Made by a program: the position numbers and the translations under genes. A DNA stretch of 64,000 nucleotides from NCBI GenBank assembly GCA_032622095.1, contig CP136065.1, positions 244,155,474 to 244,219,473 on the forward strand, in the 5' to 3' direction. Numbering within the stretch: position 1 is the first letter of the stretch; every line of letters starts with the position of its first letter. Below are positions 10,486-21,835 of the stretch, one piece after another. The notes beneath the pieces are model-generated. The model searched no databases and was not told the DNA's origin. It saw only the letters and a program-made list of their open reading frames with translations. The DNA comes from Siphonodentalium dalli (taxonomy: Eukaryota > Mollusca > Scaphopoda > Gadilida > Siphonodentaliidae).

Positions 10486-12150
10486 GGTGCTAATCATACA
10501 ATACGGGCAAAGATAGTTATCAATTTTCTCTGCCTCCTGTTTGTTAATTTGTATGCACCCCCCATGAAACCAGTCTGCACACTTGGCACATTGAATCATG
10601 AACCCCTCCTCGGGTCCCCGACAGATACAAAACAATGGAACGGGCGACCCCCGTAATTGAGAAAGAGCCCTTTGTCTCTCAATCCAGGGTGGTAGGACCC
10701 AATCTTTACAATGTTTTATGTGATCATGATTCACAGTCTGGGTTTTGGTGCAAAACTGAATCTCGAATAGGAATGTGCTGAACTTTTTGGTTACAATCCC
10801 CGGGCCCTTCCAGACAGGGTTTTCGGTTCTTGGCTTGCCCCTTTTTGGTCCCAAAGTCCAGAACATACACCAAGTTGCCCGGTACATATTTGTTCATTCG
10901 GGCCGACTTGTCACATCGCTTCTTTTGGTAGCGTTGTTGCGTTTTCAGTTTTTGTCGGGCAAATTCATGTGCCTCTCGCATTGAATTATCTAGCAAATTC
11001 ACCAGTTCGCTGGTGGTATGACACGGTTGCTTTGGCGGGGGTCCAAACACTAGATCCGCGGGCTGATAGACTTCGCGACCCAACATGAGTTTACTGGGCG
11101 TAAAGCCCGTGCTCCTGTTGACGGAAGAGCGTATCGCGCCTGCTATTTGTGGGACGTAAAGGTCCCAAGTATTTTGTTTGGTACCCAAGTAGCACCGTAC
11201 GGCGTCCATTAATGTTCGGTTCACACGTTCGATTTGTCCATTAGAACTGGGCCTCCAGGCTGTGGTCCTGGTCTTATTTATTTGTAAGGCCCTACAGATA
11301 TTCTGAAATAGCTCACTTTCAAAGTTGGAACCGCGATCACTATAGATTTCTAATGGACAGCCAAAACGTGAAAAAACTTCGTTAACCAAAGTTGTCGCTG
11401 TTATCTCTGCTGTCTGCGAAGGCAGGGGCAGACACTCAATCCACTTGGTGAATTGGTCGGCCACCATCAAAACATGTTCATTTCCTTTTGCAGTTTTAGG
11501 CAACGGCCCTACAAAGTCAATATGAAGCCTTTCCATGGGCGATCCTGCATGATAACTAATTAGTTCATGTTTGGCTTTGCGCACCGGACGTTTACATTTA
11601 CTGCACTTCGGACAAGAAGCCACATAATTCTCCACATCGGTCCTAAGCCCTATCCAAAAATATTTAGATTTAACTTTTTCCAGGGTTCGTTGCATACCCT
11701 GGTGACCAGATGTAGGCGGTTCGTGATTTAATGTTAAAACCTCGCCTTTCAGTGCGTATGGAACTACTAACACCAAATCGCCATTTTTTCTTTCCTTATA
11801 AAGCAACCCACCCTGTAGTGAATATTTCTGTTTACTCGCCCACATTTGCTTAGTTTTGGAACTAGCTAGAAATAATTCAGATTTCCCGGGCTCTGTTTTT
11901 TCCAGGGCCCACTGGTATATTATTGCCAAATCAGAATCATCTTTCTGGTGTTTTTCAATATCTTCCGGGGACTGATCTCCCATTGGGTTAGTCAAATCCA
12001 GTGTTTTAGTCGCTTGTGAGCTAGGGTCATTCACGACTTCTGCTCCCAATAGGTGAATATTGAACAGATTTTCGCCTTGCGACGTTTCCAATGGTGAATC
12101 TAGTTCAAAACCCTGACTTATTTCTATCAGTTGGTTTACATCTAGCGTTG
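10486..12150 (-). pseudogene. pol: Integrase with GPY/F-like module and C-terminal PHD finger
   Basis: The integrase shows the HHCC zinc module (LNHEPPTSGHQGMQRTL, then CPKCSKC), then the catalytic triad Asp (LHIDFVGPLP, about 11,515), Asp (YSDRGSNFES, about 11,330) and Glu (NGQIERVNRTL, about 11,230). After a frameshift near 10,800-10,880 a GPY/F-like segment (VWKGPGIVTKKF) follows. Then at 10,498-10,629 comes a Cys4-His-Cys3 PHD finger: CIC, QCAKC, WFHGGC and YLCPYC. The spacing and the Trp-Phe-His resemble PHD fingers that read methylated histone H3 lysine 4. Many Gypsy elements carry a chromodomain here, so the PHD finger probably plays the equivalent targeting role; this is inference. 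Confidence 0.88.
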
Positions 12151-12165
12151 GGTTAATTTATGGGG

Positions 12166-13035
12166 CTAATCTACTGGTCGTAGCCCCCTGTCAATAACTG
12201 TTTTGATGTTAGTCCCATTGTTAACCAGTTTATCTTGTGGTTCCAATGGCCATGACCTCCCCTGTGTCGTCTTATGGACAAATTTGTGCGGCAGTGGAAC
12301 TACATCATCCACTTCCTCAAAAAACCGAGCCCAGTTTTGATGTACTCTGGTACAGTACTTACACCCAGCACATGGTAAGTTTTCTAAGGGTACCCCGGCC
12401 CGGTAATTTCCACACTCATCCTCCTCTGGAATTCGAGATAGAATATCGGCATTCAAATGTTTAGACCCCGCCCTATGTATGACCGTAAAGTCATACTGAC
12501 TTAGTTCTTCTAACCAACGGGCAATTTGCCCTTCGGGTTTTTTAAAACCCAATAACCACCTTAAACTAGAATGATCTGAACGTATTGTAAACGGGCGCCT
12601 AATAACCAATACTTGAATTGCCGGGTAAATTTGACAACGGCTAGCAGCTCGAGACGAGTTGCATAGTACTTCTTTTGTTCCGGGGTAGTTCCACAACTTC
12701 CATAGGCTATTACCCTTTCCCTGCCATCCTGCACTTGAATTAATTCCCCACCGAGCCCTCTTGCCGACCCATCTGTATCGAGGATAAAGGGGTCCTCTGT
12801 ATTTGCAAATGTTAATACCGGAGGGGTACTCAAAGCTAGCTTCAGGGCTATAACAGCCCTTTCTTCTACTTCGCCCCACGCAAAAAGGTTGTTAGCAGTT
12901 TTTGCATACAAGGGCGCGGCTAAGGTAGCGAAATCTTTGCAAAAAATCCGGTGGTAGTTAGAATATCCCAGAAAACGCTCCACGTCCTTGGTATTACCCG
13001 GCCTAGGCCATTCCCGTATGACACGGGGGGGGGGG
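12166..13035 (-). pseudogene. pol: Pol middle part: RT connection and RNase H (two frames)
   Basis: After the G-run, the frame reads TKDVERFLGYSNYHR (RT thumb/connection), then ILDTDGSARGLGGELIQ and ATRLELLAVV, the first Asp and the Glu of RNase H. Near 12,590-12,600 the frame shifts again. Afterwards RPFTIRSDHSSLRWLLGF and HLNADILSRIP follow, giving the later RNase H Asp residues. The part closes with TAG at 12,166-12,168, and a further disruption separates it from the integrase. RNase H would remove RNA from the RNA-DNA hybrid. Confidence 0.87.
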
Positions 13036-14750
13036 CCTGTTCTCCCATTTCCATCCCTAGGGGCGAAACTGTTCGACCTAGAAATTCCATTTCCTGTTGA
13101 AAAAGCACACACTTTTTGGGCTTTAGGCGAAGCCCATATTGTCTAAATCGATCTAAGACCTCTCGCAGATTTTGGAACATCGATGGAACATCTAAACTCA
13201 TTACTGATACATCGTCAATAAATGCCAAGGCAGTATCCCACAATAACCCCTTAAGCACTAGGTCCATAACTCTCATGTAAGTACTAACCGCACCACATAA
13301 GCCGTAACTCATTTTGGTCCATTCAAAAAGCCCATATTTTGTTATAAAGGCCGTTTTATTACGGTCTTCGGGCCTAATGTTGACCTGAATGTACGCCTGA
13401 TTTGAATCCAGTTTGGACCACCATTTATTCCTAGAAATCGTCTGTATACAGTCGTCGACTAGTGGTAACGTGTAAACATCTTTCGTAGTGACCGAGTTTA
13501 CCCCGCGAAAATCTAATGCCCACCGTACCGCCCCACATCGCTTACGTATCAACACTGGGGCCGAGCTCCATTCAGAAACACTAGGTTGAATAACCCCAGA
13601 TTTGAGCATGTTTTTCAACAACTGCTCTTCTTCATCAGCAAAACAAGCGGGCGTACGACGCATTCTGCATTTGATGGGTTTTGCGTCTCCTGTCGGAATG
13701 GTATGTTCAATGGCCGAAAATTCGCCCAAGTCGTCATTATTTTTCGCAAAGACATCACTATATTCCACAAGTAATTCCCGTAATTTCATTTGTTCACAAT
13801 CTGTGAGCAGCTTTTTAGAGCGCTCAAACAAATCCACTATATGATCGGGTAACACGTCAGAGCCAATTCCACTCTTATATGGTTCATGTCTTGGGGGTTC
13901 CATCTCTGAGTCGGGAGGTTCGGCATTGATACCACTGTTAGGTAAAACCTCCCGTGAAACCGCTATATTTCCCACCGTAATGTCAGAAACCGGGGCCTCT
14001 GCAACAGATTCCAATCCCTCACTTTCATAAGCTATGCCGATGGCCCACCCTGCCTTTAAAATTACGGGCTGTTCTGTTGGATTTATGAAAACCAAGACTG
14101 GATCCTTATTGGCTTGCTTCCATGTTCGGGATATCAAAAGCTTCCCCCTATCAAAGGGTTCTATAAGGTAATTGGCCGGAATAGAACCTACTTTACAAGT
14201 TACATATTTGATTGAAAGTGGCGGGAATTCTTCACGAGTTCCCAAGGTTACTGTCATTTTGGCCATTTGCCCTTCACTTGAAAGCATGATGGGCACTTGT
14301 TCCCCTGCTAAATACATTTGATTATTTTCCAAATCTAACTGGGCCCCGAATTCCTTTAAGAAATCCAAGCCCAAAATCATTGGTGTGTTTATCGGCGCAA
14401 CATAAAAGGTTCGGATATACCACTTTGTTCCCAGTTTCATTTTTAAAGGGCCAACGACTTTACCCGGCAAAGTGTTTAAGTCACGCCCGACCGTACGGAC
14501 CTCAATGGTTTTGATCACAACAGGCTTGGGCTCAATCAGAGCCAAAACTTCATCTGCAATAATACTGACTTGCGCACCGGTATCTATTAAAGAATCTAAT
14601 TGTACATTGCCAAGAATTGTGGGTACGGTAAAAGACAATTGTTCAGTTAATTGCTGTATAGTTATGCTATCCGGGAAATCCGTTTTATGAAGGAGTTCCC
14701 GTACCGGTATCTCTGAGCTAGGTTCATCGTCAGGGCTGGCCGGAGAAGCA
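13036..14750 (-). pseudogene. pol: Pol N-terminal part: aspartic protease and reverse transcriptase
   Basis: The open frame overlaps the gag end in the -1 frame, so the normal route is probably frameshifting. The protease is recognised by LIDTGAQVSII (active-site Asp-Thr-Gly about 14,573-14,584) and a downstream ILGLDFL. The RT palm shows WALDFRGVN, the NQAYIQVNI block and the catalytic FIDDV (13,212-13,223), in place of the usual YxDD. The frame is lost at an 11-G run (13,025-13,035 on the plus strand), after which the protein continues in another frame. Homopolymer length could be a true mutation or a sequencing error. Confidence 0.9.
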
Positions 14751-14751
14751 C

Positions 14752-16938
14752 CTAGGCCTCCTCCGACCCGCTGTCGTTTAACTCGTCATCGGAAAAATGC
14801 ACATTTTGTGATCGTATAGTAGACGTTCGGGTCTGATCGTTTTCCGTATTGGGGTTTGAGCCTTTATTGCCGGGGCGCTTAGTGGGACACTCGCGCGAGT
14901 AATGCGAAGACGACCCACAGGTCCAGCAGCCCTGTCGTCGGGGCGATGGAGAACGCCCCCTGTCATTACGCGGTTCCGGAGACCGTGACAGCTGAAGAGT
15001 CAATGTCGCCATGTTTTCGGTCATGCGCTCAACCGAAGTTTGCACCCCCTTCATGCTATCTAACACACTAGTTGTCAAAGTCTCAAGGTTCGAACTTAGT
15101 TTACTAAGTTCGCTCCTTTCGTGAGGCTCCGAACCGTTGTTTCTCGTAACGATGGTTCCTGTAGATTGCATTAATTGTAATTTAGGGCGACCCGATTGGT
15201 TTTTGCACTTTGTATCACTAGTTATTTTATCAGGGTCCTTACTCTGACCGTAAATCGCGAGCGAAGTATGTTGATACCATTTAACGCTATCGATGGCCTT
15301 TTCGATTGATCGCGGGCGCGCATTTGCAGCATACAAGCCCGCCTCCTTATCCAGACCCCCATGACAAAATCTCAATATTGCTTGGGCAAACATTTGCTCC
15401 TCGGGCAAATTACCATAGGCACGTACGGCCAATGTTAAAACATGATCCGCCCATTCTTCCAATTGCTGACCTGTTTGTTGTTGCGCTTGCGAGAATTGTA
15501 TTTGCGCCGTTTCGGGCAAATCAATCATCCCAAATCGTTTTTCCAATTTTCGCATAATGTTACGCAAAGACATCCAAGGGTCCTGTTTCAGCATTGTCGC
15601 AAAGTACTCGCTGGCCTTACCTAGCAAGCACCAGCACAAACAATTAATGCTTTCCTGTTCATCCCAATTTTCATAGTCCCTCATGTGTATAAATTTCAAT
15701 TGGAAGGGCTGCCAGCTTTGACTGCCATCATACTCCAAAGTTTTGGGGATTCTCGGAGCCCGTCTCGGTCTAAGATCCCTATTATTGTTTGGGACCAAAT
15801 CGGTCATTATCACTAAATCTGATATCTTGGGGGCCCCGGCCCATATGAAAGGCTGGGCCAGGTCGACACCTTTCCCGATCCCACTGATTATCATCATTTT
15901 CTCGGTTACGACGGCCCCCAAATTGGGCCTGTCTTCTGGGCGGACGGTCTTCAAAATCAGAATCTTCGCGATTGTCATATTCGTCGCGACCCCTATTCCG
16001 GGGGCGCCTATTTGCACCACCCCCATCGAACGGAGACCGGTTGCGGCGAAACCTATCTGGGGGATCATTATTCTCAGATCCATCTCGATCCCTAAACCTC
16101 GGTCGCCTATCTGCATGATTATCACGGGACTGCGACCGTCCACGTGGAAATCTATCACGGTTATGCTCAGCCGACCTTTCCCGATCTCGATATCTAGGTA
16201 GCCTATTCGAATGATTGTCTCGGGACTGAGACCGTCCACGTGGAAACCCATCCTGTATGAGATCTTCCCTGAAATCATGCATCTCCCTAACCCTTCGCCC
16301 ACCTGTTTGTTGGCCACGCGGACTGGGTGGGGCGTTATTCGACCGTTGACGCCTTTCTTGATTTTCAACAGCCCTGCTTACTGGGCTATGTTGCCGACCA
16401 CTATGAGAATGGTGCACATTGGATCTCTCGCGTCGGTGCGTCTGGTCACGATTTCTACTATCGCGACCCCGTGATGGTCGAGAGTTACGATCGACGCGAA
16501 GATTGCCAAAATCCTGTTCCAAGTCGAAATCAACAGGGCTTGTAGCCCTATTTGTCCCCATACGCCCCCTCCCCGAAACCTCGGCATTAGAATTGGCGGG
16601 GTACGGATCGCGAGACATGCGGCGATTTTGACGGTCGCCATCGTATTGGGCGAAATCATCTGACTGATTGTCAAGTGGAAACCGGGACTTAGGACGAGTT
16701 CGACCTTGGGCTGGGTGCCTCCGTGAATCCTCATATGAGGGGGCGGCTCACCGTATGGCGGTCCGACATCTATCTGGTCACTCCTACGGCGGACAGAATC
16801 GGTAGCATGTAACCAGGGCGGCACGATACGAGCATCACTACTGGAATGTGGGGGAACGTCGCCCTCAGAATCCGATGAAAGTGCTCGCCTCAATGGCGCA
16901 TCCTGGATTGAAACTCGGCTATCTCCCCGAGACGGCAA
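14752..16938 (-). pseudogene. gag: Gag polyprotein (frameshifted)
   Basis: Three parts are visible. The N-terminal part (16,938 to about 16,740) is acidic and Pro-rich. A middle part in another frame (about 16,740 to 15,785) is extremely Arg/Asp-rich with repeated GRSQSRDNH units. A capsid-like part back in the first frame (about 15,790 to 14,752) contains WQPFQLKFIHMRDYENWDEQ and a retropepsin-type CCHC knuckle CWTCGSSSHYSREC (about 14,882-14,927). Gag should coat the element's RNA. The two frame changes, near a C-run at 16,735-16,745 and near 15,785-15,793, break this copy. The disordered Arg/Asp-rich insert ahead of capsid is unusually long. Gag ends at TAG 14,752 and pol overlaps it in the -1 frame. 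Confidence 0.8.
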
Positions 16939-17757
16939 AACAACCGAGTTAGTAGGGTGCGGAGCAAACTGAACTGCCCCCGATCCCTATCAGAATATGA
17001 TGGCTGCTGCTCTTTCTGCATCACAGGAATATGAGCAGCGGGATCGTGCATCCTTATCCCCATTTGAATGCGGGAACCAATCTATTAGGGCTAATAAAGC
17101 CCGTGTGATCTTGACTTCCCGAACTGCCCGTAAAGTGTCTTCGGACAGATTACCCACCCGGGCCCTTTGCAAAACAATAGATCTTGCCCTACGTAATGGC
17201 ATGTATTTATCTGAACACGGGGCTCTGCAGGTTCAATGTCAACCTCAGAATCTGAGCATACGGAATGATTCGCTGCCATGTTGAAAAAAGTGGCCACCAA
17301 AAATACCTCAAATCAAAAAAGCAAAATTGGAGGGCAAAAATTGTTCAAAAAATGCCACAGACAAAAAAACATGTAAAGCTGGGATGAAACTCGGATTATA
17401 TCCAAGGAAAATCCCTTCACGACGTGTGGACAATAACAAAACGTGTAGACGAAGACGTATTGAGGACAACGACGTAATATGGACAACACAATGTGATCTG
17501 CTTGACAAAATCTATCTCAAAAATTTGCAAGTAGATCTGGGAATAAACGGGCAAGTAATTATGCGCCAACTGCTTTCAATTAGCATAAAATGTATTGGTA
17601 ATTACCAATATTAGATAGGAATTATCCAGCAATTCAACACGGGACGGATGTCCCCGGATTTAAAAACGGGACTTAAGAAAAATCCCGGCTTCAATGACGG
17701 CCATGATGCTGTCAAACGCAATTTTACCGCGAGAATTTCATGAGCAAATTCGGTTTA
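16939..17757 (-). other. Gypsy 5' leader and start of gag
   Basis: Between the primer-binding site and the recognisable gag frames. A plausible gag start is ATG at 17,279 (minus strand, MAANHSVCSDSEVDIEP), but the frame must change at least twice before 16,938 to stay open. The region from 17,280 to 17,757 appears to be untranslated leader. Confidence 0.5.
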
Positions 17758-17769
17758 CTCGCAGCGCCA
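17758..17769 (-). other. Primer-binding site
   Basis: Three bases inside the 5' LTR, the minus strand reads TGGCGCTGCGAG. TGG at this position pairs with a tRNA 3' CCA. The implied acceptor end CTCGCAGCGCCA resembles the 3' end of serine tRNAs as I recall them; the tRNA identity is inferred. Confidence 0.65.
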
Positions 17770-17772
17770 ATT

Positions 17773-18021
17773 TGTAGTAACCTGGCTACAACACTTGCCC
17801 GCAATACCAGATATACTTACAACACTATATGTATGTGTAGAATCTTGGTTCTTTCGCCTGCAGGCAATCTTCACTCATGTGTTTCTTGTCGTATCATTTC
17901 TATGCGTGTACTGTAGCTGTCATGGTCTGTATCAAAGTGAGGCGGGAAATCGGGCTCTGGCCTTGACCTCTCTGACGCCGGTGAATTTACCGGCGACAGA
18001 GAGCGTCCAAAAGATGCCACA
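17773..18021 (-). repeat. 5' LTR of the Gypsy element
   Basis: Near-identical partner of 6,337-6,585. On the minus strand this is the upstream LTR and should hold the promoter, though no clear TATA box is evident. CCAT follows it directly as the target duplication. Confidence 0.92.
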
Positions 18022-18025
18022 CCAT

Positions 18026-20430
18026 TGCGGTATGGTTTATAGTGGGGGATATTAAAAATAAGGTATTTTAGAATTCGATTTCATCCATGCACCCAAAATT
18101 TTGGGGGGCCTGGGGATTTTTGCCCGAATAATTTTTCATGATTTATTTATTGTCGAAGCACAGAATATACAGTATATATACAAACAAAAAATTACCGGGT
18201 CCATATTAGTTTCAAATATGTCAAATTCGGGCAGAAATGTGATCAATTATCACAATTTTCCCCAAAATATTAAATTTGCCCGAATTTTTAAACAAAAAAT
18301 CTAATATTGCCCGAATTCTAGGAGGTTCAGTAATTTAGGGGGGTCTGCATGTGTCGGTTACCTGCCGTATTCACGGTGCCGAAACGTTCCTGTCGATACG
18401 GTACCTTCACGGTGTGCAAAACTGGTGCCGTATCGGTACCGAAAAGACACGGGCCCGGCATCTACCCGGTACCGTTACGGCACCTGAATGTTTGCTGGGA
18501 AGCCTCGTTTCATATATAGATCTTTTGGCGCGAGTTCGTTCCTTTTACAGACAACTGGGAGTGTTTCAAGTGTCGACACCAACGTTTCACACAGTACGTT
18601 GATTCAGACAGATATTCAGGTATACGCATTTCAAAGAATTTAACGCATGGTTTACCTCCCCACATGTACGCACGTAACGCGTATATTTCCATATAATATT
18701 AATCCTGTCTTCGAGTTGTTCCGACGTAGTCACAGCGCCGCTAGTAGGTCATCGAGCTATTATATATTGGTCGCGATTGAACTAGTAGTGAATTATTAGA
18801 TCGCCAAATAGTGTTAGTTGGTCACTGGGGAGACCCTATAAAAGCCCAGCTGGGCGGCCCAGCTGGACGATTTTGAAAAAATAGTATAAAAGCCCCTACT
18901 GGGCGGCCCAGCTGGGCGGTATTAGAGTAAACTCCAAATTAAAGGATATTTTGGACGCAATAGTGATTGATTATTACTTTTGGACAACTAGTATATATAT
19001 TTCTTTGCGAATATCCCGAAAACTTGTCATTAGAAAGCTTTAGGAGCGAATATAGCAGTCCGAAGCATCGACGGGTGACCGAAGTAAATTTTCGCTAATT
19101 TTCACTCAGTTTTCGCCCAATTTTCGCTAATTTCTAATTCTATACATCAATAAAAAGATGTTTCCATGTTGTAACATAACAAGTGACCATTTTTAAACAT
19201 TCAAATTAAAGGGTTTTTATAAGAACATCTTTTAAAACGAGTTTTGAGACGATATTTATCGAATAACGTGGAACCGCCCAGCTGGGCACTTTCGATAAAT
19301 ATTGTCTTCGCAGATTTTTGCAAATTTCTAGATTTTTACACCACTCTGGAATACAAACATAACACATGATCATATTTTGTTGCGCACACCAACGTGTTAT
19401 TAAAATTTAAATCATCTGAAACGAGTATTTAGATGATTTTGATGAGTGTTTGTTGAATCGCGCTCACGAAATATTATGATCAACGTTTTTTAACGATTTC
19501 TTCGTTTTCACAGCAGCTATAGTACATCCGTGTGTTAAAAAATAACCACATATTTTTTGTAAACGCTGAGATTTTGTTCTTTTGGGTCATTTAGAACCAA
19601 TCTTTAAACGATTTTCTAACTCCCACTGAACCGCCCAGCTGGGCGGGCGGTTACGAACCTCCGGGCTGGGCGGTTATGTCCATGACTGGGCGGGTACGAA
19701 CATGGCTGGGCGGTTACGAACTATCAAGCTAACTAATGCTTAAACTAAACCACATGTATTGAGGATAAGATTTAAGCTTCAGAACATCACCTTTCTCCAA
19801 TACAAGTATAAAATTATACAACATCAAGATAAACATGCAAATTTTATTCCTGTTATATTTTAAAATTATGTCAGCTCATATTTCAGATTGTGTATACTCA
19901 TTCCTATTCTTTTGTTAGTTTTACTCAATTTTATAATGTATGTTCAATAAATTTAATTGAATTGAAGGATTTTCAGTAGTATCGCGAATAAATTGAAGCT
20001 TACATTTTATGGCCGATACAATTATCCAATATCACAGTAAAATCCGATTATGGTTACACACACGTCGAACGATATTTAGCTGATGAACAATATCTTTCCT
20101 ACTGTAAGCAATTAAAAAAAAAAGTGCTAGTAAGCAATCTTTGACAGGATCAAGCTTGAGTTGTTCTCATCTTGTCACGTTTCTAACATTTGAGTGAGCG
20201 ATACAGGTGATATGTCATATGTTCAGTTTTGAAACGGTGGTATGCTCGCGTGAGACAAACGTTGTAACAACACGTCAAAAAGACAATGGTGTGATTTTGA
20301 TTCACTTTCTATTATACCGATGCCAACATAAAGAAACCATACGAGGTGCATGAGCTCGTCGCTGTATCAACACTCCTTTGTGATAGTGACATGTGATCGA
20401 CCTTAACTAAATATAAACGATGCTCACATC
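18026..20430. other. Non-coding stretch with GC-rich palindromes
   Basis: No gene is seen. The 14-16-bp palindrome based on CCGCCCAGCTGGGCGG occurs at 18,844-18,857, 18,905-18,919, 19,274-19,287 and 19,631-19,646. It is followed by three or four direct copies of CTGGGCGGTTACGAAC at 19,640-19,722. A GGTACCG/CGGTACC-rich patch lies at 18,390-18,480. The rest is AT-rich. Confidence 0.6.
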
Positions 20431-20620
20431 ACTGAAATGCCAACTCTGGCAGGAGAGTGGAGCGAAACGGTCGTGATTGCTTCGATCCTTATTAGTTCCT
20501 CTTCGGTCAGAGCGTCGGTACGAGTGAGTTGAGCGGTCTGTAACCTTAAATGGAAGCAACCGCCATCGTGCTGATGCCGGCGAGTGAGACGGTTTTGGAT
20601 TAGGCTTAGTGCGACGGACA

Positions 20621-21535
20621 ATGGAGCTAATCCCTGACGCCGCGTTAGCAGCAATAGAGAGATCTCAAATTGCGGATATTGTTAGCTGGAATCTCCAGTC
20701 TAACAGAGGCTATTTGACTCTCTGTGTTGAATTTCGGACGGTAGATGCTGGAAACCAGAGATCTTCCACCCGGAGCGGGAAAGCCAAGACCAGCCGTATC
20801 ATGAAAGAGGAGCCTCCTAAGAAAAAGACACCAGCTCGAAGGAGAAGGGACGCAGCCAGACGGGCGAAATGGAAGAAGAAGATGGGGGCGACCGTTGATC
20901 GACCGGTCACCCCTCCCCGTGTGGCTCAGCCGTCCAAAGTCATAGCCGGCGGGTCGAAGTTGTCTGAGAGACGCCCAGACGACTCGACCTGCGTGGAGAC
21001 TGACGACATTGAACCAGCTAGCAGGGACTCCGTGGATCTGCCGGAGGTCCCTGCTGTCGTCGTCGAGGCTTGTGGAGACAGGGACGTGGATATCACCCCA
21101 GATGTTCCTGCCGCCAGCTTCGACGTGGAACTGGACAGCTTTACACCTCGGACACCGGATTACCAGAACATCCCGGTTTCCCCCAGTTCCACCACCAGGG
21201 AGGGTGAACCACCAGACAGAGTAGAGCTGCTCCATCTACTAAGAGAAGCCTTTAATCGCCGAGTACACGCGGCGGAAGCTAAAGACCAAAGATACACCAT
21301 AACCAAGGCAGACAGCGAGCTGTTGTGTAACGAAACAATATACACAGCAGCAGACGCTGGTGTACCGTCTGACCTCGTGTACAGGATAGTGGATGGGGAC
21401 ATCCAGTACCGGAAGGGGAAGTCAGGAAAGAAGACCGACACCAGCAGCACGAGCTATGCCTCTCCCTCGGATGCCTCTTCGTCTGCACCACCACCGGTGA
21501 AGAGGCCCAAAAAGAAAAAGACAAAGAAAAGATAA
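20621..21535 (+). CDS. Array protein 1 (304 aa), unknown function, intact
   Basis: I chose ATG at 20,621 because the second copy starts at the same MELIPD. The protein has an N-terminal segment of about 45 residues (MELIPDAALAAIERSQIADI, ending in TLCVEFR), then a basic motif KKTPARRRRDAARRAKWKKK, an acidic/Pro middle (RDVDITPDVPAASFDVE), and a C-terminal part (LLHLLREAFNRRVHAAEAKD, YTITKADSELL) ending in a Lys-rich tail KRPKKKKTKKR. The tail may be a nuclear signal. I do not recognise the family. The N-terminal part, the basic motif and the VPAAxF segment are shared with the two downstream genes; the C-terminal part is not. No RT, transposase or signal peptide is seen. Confidence 0.7.
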   Translation: MELIPDAALAAIERSQIADIVSWNLQSNRGYLTLCVEFRTVDAGNQRSSTRSGKAKTSRIMKEEPPKKKTPARRRRDAARRAKWKKKMGATVDRPVTPPRVAQPSKVIAGGSKLSERRPDDSTCVETDDIEPASRDSVDLPEVPAVVVEACGDRDVDITPDVPAASFDVELDSFTPRTPDYQNIPVSPSSTTREGEPPDRVELLHLLREAFNRRVHAAEAKDQRYTITKADSELLCNETIYTAADAGVPSDLVYRIVDGDIQYRKGKSGKKTDTSSTSYASPSDASSSAPPPVKRPKKKKTKKR

Positions 21536-21581
21536 ACCAAAATTGCTACTTTTTTTTTGTTATCAAATTAAAGGCAAAAAA

Positions 21582-21642
21582 ATGAGGGGTTAAGGAAAGG
21601 GTCATTCGACCCTTTCGAGAATCCCGGGGTTAGCCCCCCCGA
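21582..21642 (+). ncRNA. Conserved 3' hairpin block, unit 1
   Basis: The block is ATGAGGGGTTAAGG, then a stem AAAGGGTC / GACCCTTT around an ATTC loop (21,596-21,615), then AATCCCGGGGTTAGCCCCCC, which forms a second GGGG/CCCC hairpin. Equivalent blocks follow genes 2 and 3. It lies in the 3' UTR and is probably an RNA element, not an independent gene. Confidence 0.65.
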
Positions 21643-21835
21643 ATCACATTCCCGCACTGAAATGCCATGGAAGGTGGAGCGAACAAGTCAGATTTTATTT
21701 GGCTTAATTAGTTCCTTTTTACCAGAGCGTCGGTACGAGTGAGTTGAGCGGTCTGTAACCTTTATTGGAAGCAACCGCCCTCGTGCTGATGCCGGCGAGT
21801 GAGACGGTTTTGGATTAGGCTTAGCGCGACGGACA

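Larger units (their letters stand above)
6337..18021 (-). mobile_element. Ty3/Gypsy LTR retrotransposon, full length but inactivated
   Basis: Two 249-bp direct LTRs flank an interior reading on the minus strand in the order gag, protease, reverse transcriptase, RNase H, integrase. This order is diagnostic of Ty3/Gypsy. Flanking CCAT occurs on both sides (6,333-6,336 and 18,022-18,025), a 4-bp target duplication. The LTRs differ at only two positions, so the insertion is young. Yet gag, pol and ORF3 each carry frameshifts or stops, so this copy is not expected to move on its own. Two unusual additions are a PHD finger behind the integrase and a third ORF with a TatD-like domain in the position where some relatives have env. 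I cannot assign the clade. Confidence 0.93.
20431..21655 (+). repeat. Tandem unit 1 of a three-unit gene array
   Basis: The unit starts at ACTGAAATGCC, has a leader of about 190 bp, one gene, and a conserved 3' block. Unit 2 starts with the same ACTGAAATGCC at 21,656. The leaders of units 1 and 2 are nearly identical (for example AGAGCGTCGGTACGAGTGAG). Confidence 0.8.

Noticed and set aside
15785..15793. Programmed -1 frameshift at CCCAAAC in gag
   Set aside because: The shift needed from the Arg/Asp-rich frame to the capsid frame is +1, so this heptamer does not give the required direction; a simple indel is more likely.
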